Below, one piece after another: positions 1-7,085 of a stretch of DNA of 9,516 nucleotides. The notes under the pieces were generated by a model that saw only the letters and a program-made list of their open reading frames with translations, searched no databases and was not told the DNA's origin. Every line of letters starts with the position of its first letter. Within the stretch, counting starts at the first letter, position 1. A program made the position numbers and the translations under genes. The DNA comes from an uncultured Clostridia bacterium (GTDB taxonomy: Bacteria; Bacillota; Clostridia; Christensenellales; Aristaeellaceae): assembly GCA_934647145.1 (NCBI GenBank), contig CAKUFB010000084.1:1-9516 (forward strand), read 5' to 3'.

Positions 1-77
1 TGACGGCAGGATGCGCGGCAGCAAGCGGCTGTCGGCCCCGCCGACCGCTCCCCCAGACCCCCACCGAAGTTTGCGCG
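1..77. repeat. 77-bp perfect direct repeat, copy 1
   Basis: Positions 1-77 are identical to 159-235 (offset 158 bp). The match stops at 78 versus 236. Because the copy begins at the window edge, the true left boundary may lie outside the window. It contains one copy of the 30-bp core (48-77). No transposase, target-site duplication or terminal inverted repeat is seen, so the element class is unknown; a dispersed intergenic repeat is the simplest reading. Confidence 0.95.
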
Positions 78-132
78 CTCATCCCGCATGAGAAAGGGCG
101 GGAATCCCATCGGCAGTGTCCCGCCCGGCTGG
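46..132. repeat. 87-bp near-perfect direct repeat, left copy
   Basis: Positions 46-132 match 396-482 (offset 350 bp) with three substitutions, at 81, 108 and 110. The unit overlaps the 77-bp repeat and shares its 30-bp core. It carries a small hairpin, TCCCGC (82-87) pairing with GCGGGA (98-103). The overlap of two different duplications suggests a mosaic built by repeated local duplication. Confidence 0.93.
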
Positions 133-158
133 GGGAGGCTCTCGAATAGTGCATAGCC

Positions 159-235
159 TGACGGCAGGATGCGCGGCAGCAAGCGGCTGTCGGCCCCGCC
201 GACCGCTCCCCCAGACCCCCACCGAAGTTTGCGCG
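159..235. repeat. 77-bp perfect direct repeat, copy 2
   Basis: This is the second copy of positions 1-77 with no mismatch. Its CTCCCCCAG (206-214) is the reverse complement of CTGGGGGAG at 129-137, so the segment 129-214 could also fold as a long-range stem enclosing about 68 nt. That makes it a longer-loop version of the tighter hairpin at 368-409. Confidence 0.95.
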
Positions 236-264
236 GCAGGCTGAGCCTGCACCCACCTGCTGCC

Positions 265-325
265 GCGGATTCTGGCGACGAAATCAACTGCCATAGATTG
301 GAGCAGTTGATTTCTGCGAATCCGC
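265..325. repeat. Two-part inverted repeat (strong hairpin)
   Basis: GCGGATTC (265-272) pairs with GAATCCGC (318-325), and GAAATCAACTGC (280-291) pairs perfectly with GCAGTTGATTTC (303-314). An 11-nt loop lies at 292-302 and a small internal loop separates the two stems. The sequence lies between the second and third 30-bp cores. There is no T-run after it, so it is not an intrinsic terminator. It could be a structured RNA element or part of a palindromic dispersed repeat. Confidence 0.85.
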
Positions 326-342
326 AGGATTCCCTGCGGATT
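319..342. repeat. Compact hairpin overlapping the preceding one
   Basis: AATCCGCAGG (319-328) and CCTGCGGATT (333-342) form a perfect 10-bp stem with a 4-nt loop. Its left arm overlaps the right arm of the hairpin at 265-325, so the two structures cannot both form fully in the same RNA strand. No T-tract follows. Confidence 0.85.
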
Positions 343-367
343 GTGAGGCGGCGCTGCCGACCCGGGC

Positions 368-409
368 GGTCTGGGGGAGGCTCCGCTTCGCTTCGCGCTC
401 CCCCAGACC
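368..409. repeat. 12-bp perfect inverted repeat, GGTCTGGGGGAG type
   Basis: GGTCTGGGGGAG (368-379) is the exact reverse complement of CTCCCCCAGACC (398-409), with an 18-nt GC-rich spacer containing a GCTTC direct duplication. The right arm is the beginning of the 30-bp core found at 48, 206 and 398. This complete palindrome probably represents the full form of the element, and the other core copies lack a close left arm. Confidence 0.88.
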
Positions 410-482
410 CCCACCGAAGTTTGCGCGCTCGTCCCGCATGAGAAAGGGCGGGAATCCAAACGGCAGTGTCCCGCCCGGCTGG
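396..482. repeat. 87-bp near-perfect direct repeat, right copy
   Basis: This is the right copy of the unit at 46-132, with three substitutions. It includes an ATG at 438 that is in frame with the gene beginning at 561, so the reading frame of that gene runs back 41 codons into the repeat. The same ATG context is present in the left copy at 88, where the frame closes after about 22 codons. The ATG therefore belongs to the repeat and is not good evidence for the gene start. Confidence 0.93.
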
Positions 483-560
483 AGGGTGCTCAGCCTGCCC
501 GCAACAAAACCCGTTCCGCATCCGACTAAGATACATCTGAAAAACGCCCAGAGGTACATC

Positions 561-1379
561 ATGAAAGCATATGACGAGAGGCGCGAGGAGCTGATCCGCG
601 CGCTGAAGGAATGTCCGGACGTGAAGGCGACCGCCGACTGCGCTGCGCTTTTCCTGGACAAATTGAGCCGGGAGGCCATGGCGGAAGCCGACTCGCGCGA
701 GGAACGCGCCGAAATCGAGCGGCTGTTCTCCGCGGCGAAGGCGGGCGTTGCCTGCATGCAGGCGGTGACGCAGGCCGAGGTCACGGTGAAGCGCCTTGCC
801 CCCAGGCCGCTGACCGGCAGGCAGAAGCTGCGCGCGTACCTGCCCTATGTCTCGCTGTTTCTGGGCGCGGTGCTGTGCGTGTGGCTGATTCTTGAGGGCG
901 AGCGCGCGGCGGCCGTTTTGTGCGTGCCGCTGATGGCGCTGAGCTTTGCGCAGAAGAAGGAAGCCTTGCCCGAGGAGGAAACCGCTGCCACGCCGAAGGC
1001 GGACGATTACGAGCTGGTGCGCCTGTTTGACCGGCTGATCGACCGGCTGGACGCGCTTGCCGCCGCCCGCCGCGCCGAGAAGGAGGACAGGCTCGCCCCC
1101 GGCGGCGAACCGCTGCTTCTGACCGACGGCCTGCTCGAGCCGCTTCAGATGCTGATGGAGGCGGCCGAGACGCAGGACGGGCGCTATGCCTTCAAGACGC
1201 TTCCGCAGGTGCGCGAGGCACTCCTTGCGCAGGGCGTGCAGGCGCTGGACTACTCGGAGGAAAACCGGGCATACTTTGAGATGTTTCCCAGCGAGCAGGG
1301 CGGGCGCACCATTCGTCCGGCGCTGCTGCGCGAGGGCAAGCTGATCCTGCGGGGTCAGGCGACCGAAAGCATTGGGTGA
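561..1379 (+). CDS. Membrane protein with GrpE-like C-terminal region
   Basis: This 272-residue protein is not recognised with certainty. I chose the ATG at 561 because AGAGG (550-554) sits 6 nt before it, while the longer frame from 438 adds 41 residues encoded by repeat DNA. Residues 1-80 are charged and helical with several Ala/Glu-rich stretches. Residues 93-111 and 115-130 are two hydrophobic segments separated by a short charged turn, so a membrane hairpin with both ends on the same side is likely. Residues about 148-178 form a charged helix. Residues 185-270 read like a GrpE C-terminal half: an LLEPLQMLMEA helix, then GVQALDY, a YFEMFP stretch and a closing LLREGKLILRGQA. The usual GrpE signature is only partly matched. 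The Hsp70-like gene begins 4 bp after its stop, so the inferred role is a membrane-anchored partner or nucleotide-exchange-like factor for that ATPase. This rests on faint similarity plus context. Confidence 0.72.
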   Translation: MKAYDERREELIRALKECPDVKATADCAALFLDKLSREAMAEADSREERAEIERLFSAAKAGVACMQAVTQAEVTVKRLAPRPLTGRQKLRAYLPYVSLFLGAVLCVWLILEGERAAAVLCVPLMALSFAQKKEALPEEETAATPKADDYELVRLFDRLIDRLDALAAARRAEKEDRLAPGGEPLLLTDGLLEPLQMLMEAAETQDGRYAFKTLPQVREALLAQGVQALDYSEENRAYFEMFPSEQGGRTIRPALLREGKLILRGQATESIG

Positions 1380-1383
1380 ACAC

Positions 1384-3321
1384 ATGGAAAACTATACCGA
1401 TTACTTCGGCTTTGACCTGGGCGACGGCGAGAGCGCCGTGGCCTGGCTCAGGAGAAGCAGCCGCACCGACCCCAAAATGATTGAGCTGCGCGGGCGAAAG
1501 AGCTTTCTGTCCGTGCTGGGCGTCGATCCGAACCGGGGCGTGCTGATCGGCGAGGAGGCCTGCCACGCGATGGGGCTCGACTCGCTGGAGACCCGCTTCA
1601 AGAGCCGCTTTCTGACCGACCGCGAGAACTCGTCCCGCTCGATTGAGCGCTTTGCCCGGGCGGTGTATGAAAACCTGCTCGCGGACGGCCGCATCGAGGA
1701 CGAGGAGACCGCCTGCTTCTTCGTGGGCTGCCCGTCCGGCTGGCCTGAAGCGGTGCGGGAGGACTATCGAAGGCTGTTCCTGCGCGCCGGGATGAAGCAC
1801 GTGCAGGTGGTCAGCGAGTCGCGCGCGGCGTTTATGTACGCCCGGGAGTCGGGCGAGCTGCGCGTGTCGGACGACCTGCTCACCCTGCCCACGCTGATTG
1901 TGGACGCGGGCTCCTCGACGACCGACTTCACCTTCGTGGCAGACCTGGCCGAGGAAAGCCTGTCCGCCTGCGACTTCGGCGAGAGCGCGCTGGGCGGCGG
2001 CCTGCTCGACCGGCTGCTGCTGGAAAAGAACGTGGACAGGTGCGAGGAGTGCGAGGCGCTTCGCGGCGTGTTCCGCCGGTTCCCGCAGTACTACGCCCGC
2101 GCAGAGCTGGAGGCCCGCAAGGTCAAGGAGATGTTCTTTACGCAGCAGGCGCGCGGCGAGGCTTCCTGCGCCGAAAGCTCGGTCAAGATTTACGCCGGAA
2201 TCACGCCGATCACGCTGGACGTCTCCGCCTCGGACGCGGACATGCGCGAGCTGCTCTCCCGGCCGCTTCAGGAACTGGACGGCTGCTCGTTTGAGGAAGG
2301 CTATGTCCGCTCACTCCGGCGCGCCCGCGAGCTGCTCAGGGATCGTCAGCCCGATACGGTGCTTCTGACCGGCGGCGCGTCCCGGATGGGCTTTCTCGAG
2401 GCGCACTGCCGCGAGATTTTCCCCGGCGCGCAGGTGCTTCGGGGCCTCGAGCCCGAGTACGCCATCGCCCGCGGCCTGTGTCACGCGCTGCGCATCGACC
2501 AGAAGACCCAGGGCTTCAGCGAGGCGGTGTCCCGGCTGATCCGGTCGGAGGAGCTCGAGAACCTGGTCATGAGCGAGCTGCCCGCGCTGTTTGAGGGCGT
2601 GAGCGGGCCGCTGGTGGACAGACTGATCACTGACGTCGCGCCTAAAACCTTCGAGCGCTGGAAGCAGGGATCGCTGCGCACCATCGACGACATCAGCGCC
2701 GCCCTGACCGAGCGCGTGCAGGAAATGATGCGCGGCGAGGAGCTGAGCGAATGCCTGCGCCCGGCGGTGGCCGAGTGGATTGCCCGCCTGCGCCCGCAGA
2801 TTGAGCGGCTGACCGACCCGATCTGCGACGAGTACGAGCTGCCCCGCACCTCGCTGCGCCTGCCGGATGAGCTGAGCATCCAGACCTCGTCCCTCTCCCT
2901 GGAGACCGCGCAGCTGATGGACACCGGCTCGATCAAGGCGCTCATCGACGTGGTGGTCGCCGCGCTGATCGCCGCGCTTCTGGGCGGCAGCGGAATCGCC
3001 CTGCTGGCCGCGGGGACGCCGGGCATACTGGCAGGCTTTTTGATCGGGCTGCTGGCCGCCGTTGTGGGCACACAGACCGCCGAAAAGCTGCTGCGCAAGG
3101 CCGAGCTGCCCGTCAAACTGCGCAGGCTCTTTCCGTCCTCTCAGTTTGCGCGCGGCCTGAAGAGCAAGCGCGACAGCATCGAGCGCGCGGTCTATGCCCA
3201 GCTGACGAAGGGTCTCGAGCCGCCTACCGACGAAACCCGCCGCATGGTCAAGACCATCGCCGAGTCTATCGAGAGTCAGCTCACCGCCATGATGCGCCGC
3301 GCCACGCTGCGAATTCACTGA
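1384..3321 (+). CDS. Hsp70/actin-fold ATPase with C-terminal membrane-type segment
   Basis: This 645-residue protein belongs to the Hsp70/actin ATPase superfamily. I chose the ATG at 1384 because GGTGA (1375-1379) precedes it; a TTG at 1372 would add only four residues. The nucleotide-binding motifs are in the expected order. The phosphate-1 loop FGFDLGDGES is at about 8-17, the phosphate-2 motif DAGSSTTDF at about 174-182, and the adenosine motif LLTGGASRM at about 327-335. A VSESRAAFMYA helix at 143-153 precedes phosphate 2, as in Hsp70s. After about residue 372 there is no recognisable beta-sandwich substrate-binding domain. Instead comes a long acidic/basic helical region (about 380-515), then a Gly/Ala-rich hydrophobic block (about 521-566, containing GGSGIALLAAG and GFLIGLLAAVVG), and a basic helical tail. 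Such a block could span or insert into a membrane. It is not DnaK or HscA. Chaperone-like, cytoskeletal or signalling roles all remain possible. It is co-transcribed with the two-TM protein just upstream. Confidence 0.88.
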   Translation: MENYTDYFGFDLGDGESAVAWLRRSSRTDPKMIELRGRKSFLSVLGVDPNRGVLIGEEACHAMGLDSLETRFKSRFLTDRENSSRSIERFARAVYENLLADGRIEDEETACFFVGCPSGWPEAVREDYRRLFLRAGMKHVQVVSESRAAFMYARESGELRVSDDLLTLPTLIVDAGSSTTDFTFVADLAEESLSACDFGESALGGGLLDRLLLEKNVDRCEECEALRGVFRRFPQYYARAELEARKVKEMFFTQQARGEASCAESSVKIYAGITPITLDVSASDADMRELLSRPLQELDGCSFEEGYVRSLRRARELLRDRQPDTVLLTGGASRMGFLEAHCREIFPGAQVLRGLEPEYAIARGLCHALRIDQKTQGFSEAVSRLIRSEELENLVMSELPALFEGVSGPLVDRLITDVAPKTFERWKQGSLRTIDDISAALTERVQEMMRGEELSECLRPAVAEWIARLRPQIERLTDPICDEYELPRTSLRLPDELSIQTSSLSLETAQLMDTGSIKALIDVVVAALIAALLGGSGIALLAAGTPGILAGFLIGLLAAVVGTQTAEKLLRKAELPVKLRRLFPSSQFARGLKSKRDSIERAVYAQLTKGLEPPTDETRRMVKTIAESIESQLTAMMRRATLRIH

Positions 3322-3325
3322 AAAA

Positions 3326-3369
3326 AAACGCATCCCCGCGACAGAAACAGCCGTCGCGGGGATGCGTTT
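3326..3369. terminator. Bidirectional intrinsic terminator between convergent operons
   Basis: A 17-bp perfect stem, 3326-3342 (AAACGCATCCCCGCGAC) with 3353-3369, encloses a 10-nt loop. On the - strand it is followed by a run of eight T (complement of A 3321-3328), which makes a strong terminator for the transporter operon ending at 3405. On the + strand only TTT follows, so it is weaker for the Hsp70-like operon. It begins 4 bp after that operon's stop codon. Confidence 0.93.
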
Positions 3370-3404
3370 CGCGGCTTGCGCCGCACTCCCTTGAAGAGCC
3401 GGGA

Positions 3405-5090
3405 TTACTTGTACTGCGCGTTGTAGGCGTTCTGGTAGATTTCCACCAGCTGGGGCAGGCCCTGCGCGTCGAGCTCAGCCAGCCACGCGTCGTAGTCGTT
3501 TTCAACGGACTTGCTGCCGTTGAAGAAGGAGATCATGCCTTCCTTGATGGTGGCGCTCAGGTTCGCCTTGAGCACGGACATGGTTTCATTCTGCTCGTCG
3601 GTGAACTTGAGGGTGGGCATGGCCTGCTCATCCTTGGTGTAGGGCTTGTATTCCTTGGTCACCTGATACAGCAGGGTCTCCAGCCCCTCGGCGCTGTAGA
3701 GATCGATGGCGGGATCGGAGGGTTCGCCGAGGCGGAACTTCGCGTCGCGGTAGGAGGTGGTCATCTGCAGCACGCAGTAGCTCTGCGGCTCGCTCTCCTG
3801 CCACGGTACCAGCAGCTTGAACAGGGCGGGTTCGCCGTTGATGCCGACCGTGCCGGGATCCGCGTCCGTCCACTGCTCGCCGTACACGCCGTAGTAGCCG
3901 CGCATGGTGGCCGCGTAGGAGTACAGCATGTCGCCCAGCTTGAAGGCTTCCACGGGGTACGGGCAGCTCGCGGAGATGGTGTAGCCGTTGCCGCCGACAT
4001 TGCCATACGGATAGGAAATGGCGTTGGTGTAGCCGTCGGGGCCGGCCACGGGCAGCACGCGGCGATAGTTGCGATAGACGTCGCTGCCGAGGTTGCAGAA
4101 CAGGATGTAGCCGCCGGAGCAGGCACCGAGGCGGCCGCTTTCCGCGATCTGAGTCAGCGCCGCCAGATCCTGCGTGAAGGAGCCGACGTAGAGCAGATCT
4201 TCCTCGACGAGCTTGCGGACGTACTTAACGCCCTCGCGGAAGGCGTCCAGCGCGAAGGGAGTGGACACGGTGTCGCCGTCCATGTACATGCCGAACGCGT
4301 CGGAGGAGGTGGTGCTGGTGGTGTCCAGGTCGAGCGTATAGTAGCAGAACGCGTTCATGATGGGATTCTCGACGTTGGTGTACCAGCCGTCCTTGTAGTC
4401 GCCGGCCAGCGGGATTTCGTCGGTTGGATCGCCGTTTCCGTTCGCGTCCTGATCGCGGAAGGCCACGAGCACCTCGTACAGCTCATCCAGCGTGGTGGGC
4501 GTCTTGAGATTGAGGTTGTCCAGCCAGGCCTGGTTAATCCAGAACTTGCGGGGCGCGGTGCAGTGGAAGCACTCGTTAACCACGGGCAGGGAATAGATGT
4601 TGCCGTCCAGCTGAGAGATCAGCCCCTCGGTGCCAGGGAACTCGGCGAACATCTTTTTGGTGAAGGTTCCGTACTGCTCAATCAGGTCGTTCAGCGGGAG
4701 GAACAGCTTCTCGTCCACGCCAAAGCGGCTGATCATGGCGGAGGTCATGCCGCAGCTGAGGAAGACGTCCGGGTAGTTGCCGGAGTTCAGAATCAGACCG
4801 AGCTTTTCGGCGCGGCCTTCATAGGGAATCAGCTCGAAGGTGAGATCGGCATTGGTGACGTCCTCGAGCCACTTCACAAACGCATTGTCCTCCCAGGTGG
4901 AGATGGTCGCGTGATCGGTGACGGCGATTCTCAGCGTGACGTCGCCGAAGTTCTCGCAGAGCCTGTAGGCCGAGAGGTCTTCGTCGTGCTCCCACTGCGG
5001 CTCCCAGGCCAGCGCGAAGCTCGTGCAGCTGAGCAGCAGCAACAGCGCCATGAGAAGGGGCAGCAGCTTCTTCAGAAAGGTCGTTCTCAT
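3405..5090 (-). CDS. Extracellular solute-binding protein of a carbohydrate ABC importer (LplA type)
   Basis: This 561-residue exported protein should capture a sugar or oligosaccharide outside the membrane and deliver it to the two permeases encoded just upstream. The length fits the large LplA-like family 1 binding proteins (about 500-560). The start has AGGAGG (complement of 5099-5104) 8 nt before the ATG. The N-terminus is a clear signal peptide: basic KK, a long Leu core, then LLLSC (C22) and FALA (residues 25-28). C22 could be a lipobox cysteine with Leu at -2, but cleavage after A28 by signal peptidase I is also possible, so lipid anchoring is not settled. Typical family features are SGNYPDVF (103-110), LDGNIYSLPV (161-170), the TPTTLDELYEVL helix (198-209) and a Ca-loop-like DQDANGNGDPTDE (213-225). 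The gene is last in its operon, and the stop is followed by a strong terminator. The substrate cannot be read from the sequence. Confidence 0.95.
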   Translation of the reverse strand: MRTTFLKKLLPLLMALLLLLSCTSFALAWEPQWEHDEDLSAYRLCENFGDVTLRIAVTDHATISTWEDNAFVKWLEDVTNADLTFELIPYEGRAEKLGLILNSGNYPDVFLSCGMTSAMISRFGVDEKLFLPLNDLIEQYGTFTKKMFAEFPGTEGLISQLDGNIYSLPVVNECFHCTAPRKFWINQAWLDNLNLKTPTTLDELYEVLVAFRDQDANGNGDPTDEIPLAGDYKDGWYTNVENPIMNAFCYYTLDLDTTSTTSSDAFGMYMDGDTVSTPFALDAFREGVKYVRKLVEEDLLYVGSFTQDLAALTQIAESGRLGACSGGYILFCNLGSDVYRNYRRVLPVAGPDGYTNAISYPYGNVGGNGYTISASCPYPVEAFKLGDMLYSYAATMRGYYGVYGEQWTDADPGTVGINGEPALFKLLVPWQESEPQSYCVLQMTTSYRDAKFRLGEPSDPAIDLYSAEGLETLLYQVTKEYKPYTKDEQAMPTLKFTDEQNETMSVLKANLSATIKEGMISFFNGSKSVENDYDAWLAELDAQGLPQLVEIYQNAYNAQYK

Positions 5091-5151
5091 CTTGTTTTCC
5101 TCCTGTTCAATTATTTCTATTCCACATGCTTCGCATGCTGAATACCCGCGG

Positions 5152-6093
5152 TCAGCCCTTGACGGAGCCGACCATGATGCCCTTGACGAAATATTTCTGC
5201 ACGAAGGGATACAGCGCCAGAAGCGGCGCGCTGGACACGACGATGACGGCGTACTTGAGCAGATTGCTCATGCCCTGCCGGGAGGCCATGTCGCGCAGAT
5301 CGGCCACGGAGCTCATGTCCATCTGGTTCAGAATCAGGATGTTGCGCAGCACCACCTGCAGCGGAAAGCGGTTCTTGTCCGACAGATAGATGAACGCGTC
5401 GAAGTAGCTGTTCCAGATGCCTACGGCGCAGTACAGCGCGATGACTGCGATGATCGGGCCGGAGAGCGGGATGACGATGGAGAGCAGCTGACGAAACACG
5501 GAGCAGCCGTCCATGTCGCTGGCCTCGAACAGCTCCTCGGGAATGGAGCTCTGGAAATAGGAGCGCATCAGGATGACATACCACGCGTTCATGGCGTTGG
5601 GGATGATTAGCGCCCAGATGGTGTCCAGCCAGCCGAGGCTGTTGATCAGCAGGTAATTCGGGATCAGGCCCGCGTTGAACAGCATGGTAAACAGCACCAG
5701 ACCGCCTACGACGCCGCGTCCAAAAAAGTCCTTTCGCGACAGGCAGAAGGCGCACAGCGTGGTGAGCAGGAGGTTCACGGCCGTGCCCAGCACCGTGTAG
5801 ATGGCAGAGTTGAGATAGCCGGTCATGATGGAATCGTAGGTGAATACCGCCTCGTAGGCCTTCAGCGACGGCTCCACCGGGAAGAACCATACCCTGCCCG
5901 CCATGACGGCGCTCGTGGAGGAGAAGGACGCGCTGACCACGTAAATCAGCGGGTACGCCACAACGCCGATGGTGAAGAGCAGAAAAAGCGTCGCGAGCAC
6001 GTCGAACAGCGTATCGTCCCAGCGCTGCCGAACGCGTCTCCTGCGGCGCATGACGTACGGCCTGCGGGCGGCCGGATTCTTTGAAATCGCCAT
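5152..6093 (-). CDS. Carbohydrate ABC transporter permease (LplC/YtcP type)
   Basis: This 313-residue inner-membrane subunit forms half of the sugar channel. The start has AAGGAGGGG (complement of 6099-6107) 5 nt before the ATG, and this ribosome binding site overlaps the stop codon of the preceding permease. An Arg-rich cytoplasmic N-terminus (residues 10-24) precedes the first membrane segment (about 28-51). Further hydrophobic segments lie near 97-118, 128-150, 208-227 and 281-297. The cytoplasmic EAA loop that docks on the ATPase is visible at about 189-210 (EASDMDGCSVFRQ then IVIPL), including the conserved Gly at 196. The ending KYFVKGIMVGSVKG is characteristic of the LplC/YtcP family. 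The gene is followed by a 61-bp gap and then the binding-protein gene. Confidence 0.96.
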   Translation of the reverse strand: MAISKNPAARRPYVMRRRRRVRQRWDDTLFDVLATLFLLFTIGVVAYPLIYVVSASFSSTSAVMAGRVWFFPVEPSLKAYEAVFTYDSIMTGYLNSAIYTVLGTAVNLLLTTLCAFCLSRKDFFGRGVVGGLVLFTMLFNAGLIPNYLLINSLGWLDTIWALIIPNAMNAWYVILMRSYFQSSIPEELFEASDMDGCSVFRQLLSIVIPLSGPIIAVIALYCAVGIWNSYFDAFIYLSDKNRFPLQVVLRNILILNQMDMSSVADLRDMASRQGMSNLLKYAVIVVSSAPLLALYPFVQKYFVKGIMVGSVKG

Positions 6094-6106
6094 CCGTTCC
6101 CCTCCT

Positions 6107-7048
6107 TTACAGTACGCTGACCTGGCTGATTCGCCTGGAGATGGTGTTGACCAGCACCAGCATGCACAGGTTCACCAGCGAATTGAACAGGCCGACCGCT
6201 GTGGAGAAGCTGTAGTTGAAGTTGACCAGCCCCAGCTTGTAAACATATGTCGAGATGACCTCCGATATGGGCGTATTGATGCTGTTCTGCATCAGGTAGA
6301 TCTTTTCGAAACCGACGGAGAGGATACTGCCCGTGTTCAGAATGAACAGCGTGATGATCGTCGGCGCGATGTAGGGAATATCGATGTTGAGAATGCGGAG
6401 CAGCTTGCTCGCGCCGTCAACCTTGGCTGCGTCATACAGATCCATCGGAACGCCGGTCAGCGCGGCCAGATACACGATGGCGGAATAGCCCATCGTCTGC
6501 CACACGCCCGTCCACACGTACAGCGAGCGGAAGTATGAGATCGTACCCATGAAATTCACGCTCTGCCCGCCCAGCTTCACGATGATCTGGTTGATAAAGC
6601 CGGAGGAAATATCCGTAAACTGGATGATCATCGAAACCAGAACCACGGTGGAGATGAAGTAGGGCATGTAGGTGATCATCTGGGTGAACTTCCTGAATCT
6701 GGGCGAACGGCTTTCGTTCAGGCAGATGGCGAGGACGATCGGTATCGGAAAGCTGGCGATCAGGCTGTACAGGCTCAGGATGAACGTGTTTTTGATAATC
6801 GTCCCCGACATGGACGAACTGAAGAACAGCCGGAAGTGCTTCAGGCCTACCCAGGGGCTGTTCCAGATACCGCCGCGCACCTTGAAATCCTTGAACGCAA
6901 TCTGTATGCCCAGCATGGGGTAGTAGCGAAACACAAGCAGGTAGGTCAGCGGAAGGAAAATCAGCACATAATATGGAAGACTTTTTCTGATTTTCTTTCG
7001 CAGCGCCGACCTGGGCGCCACGCCGCCTTTTTTCAGTCTGTCCGTCAT
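6107..7048 (-). CDS. Carbohydrate ABC transporter permease (LplB/YteP type)
   Basis: This 313-residue partner permease is the first gene of the importer operon. I chose the ATG at 7048 because GGAGG (complement of 7057-7061) lies 8 nt upstream. The open frame extends 27 codons further, to 7129, but that extension overlaps the promoter at 7086-7114 and has no ribosome binding site. Features include a basic N-terminus (KKIRKS, about 18-23), the first membrane segment YYVLIFLPLTYLLVF (26-40) and YYPMLGIQIAFKDF (42-55), which is typical of LplB proteins. The EAA loop is at about 204-226 (LYDAAKVDGASKLLRI, then DIPYIAP). The ISEVISTYVYKLGL stretch (261-274) is also a family hallmark. It should heterodimerise with the next permease. 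No ATPase gene is in the operon, so a shared MsmX/MsiK-type ATPase encoded elsewhere probably energises transport. Confidence 0.96.
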   Translation of the reverse strand: MTDRLKKGGVAPRSALRKKIRKSLPYYVLIFLPLTYLLVFRYYPMLGIQIAFKDFKVRGGIWNSPWVGLKHFRLFFSSSMSGTIIKNTFILSLYSLIASFPIPIVLAICLNESRSPRFRKFTQMITYMPYFISTVVLVSMIIQFTDISSGFINQIIVKLGGQSVNFMGTISYFRSLYVWTGVWQTMGYSAIVYLAALTGVPMDLYDAAKVDGASKLLRILNIDIPYIAPTIITLFILNTGSILSVGFEKIYLMQNSINTPISEVISTYVYKLGLVNFNYSFSTAVGLFNSLVNLCMLVLVNTISRRISQVSVL

Positions 7049-7085
7049 AGGCTCTGCCTCCAGCAGCAAAAATTCCTCTACAGAC

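Larger units (their letters stand above)
1..560. other. Repeat-rich intergenic region without a convincing gene
   Basis: This stretch upstream of the + strand operon is made largely of direct and inverted repeats. A 30-bp core beginning CTCCCCCAGACC and ending TTTGCGCG is present identically at 48-77, 206-235 and 398-427. The reading frames found here on both strands encode the repeat itself (for example recurring VGVWGS peptides on the - strand) and carry no recognisable domain, so I do not call them genes. The last 80 bp before the start codon at 561 are unique sequence. A TAAGAT at 527-532 could be a -10 box, but no good -35 box lies 16-18 bp before it, so the promoter of the downstream operon is not identified. 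Confidence 0.75.

Noticed and set aside
79..459. A 126-codon - strand ORF and a 90-codon + strand ORF (169-441) in the repeat region
   Set aside because: Their translations are internally repetitive because they read through the DNA repeats. They have no ribosome binding site and no recognisable domain.
1..482. CRISPR array
   Set aside because: The three 30-bp cores are spaced 158 and 192 bp apart with duplicated flanks. There are no regular spacers of 30-40 bp and no cas genes.
2311..3333. A 340-codon - strand ORF antisense to the Hsp70-like gene
   Set aside because: It is the reverse-strand shadow of a GC-rich gene that has clear motifs on the + strand. The antisense protein is Gln/Arg/Gly-rich and low in complexity.
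5125..5137. Small palindrome CATGC-TTC-GCATG between the second permease and the binding-protein gene
   Set aside because: The stem is only 5 bp with a 3-nt loop and no T-run. It could be an mRNA processing or stability site, but it is too weak to call.
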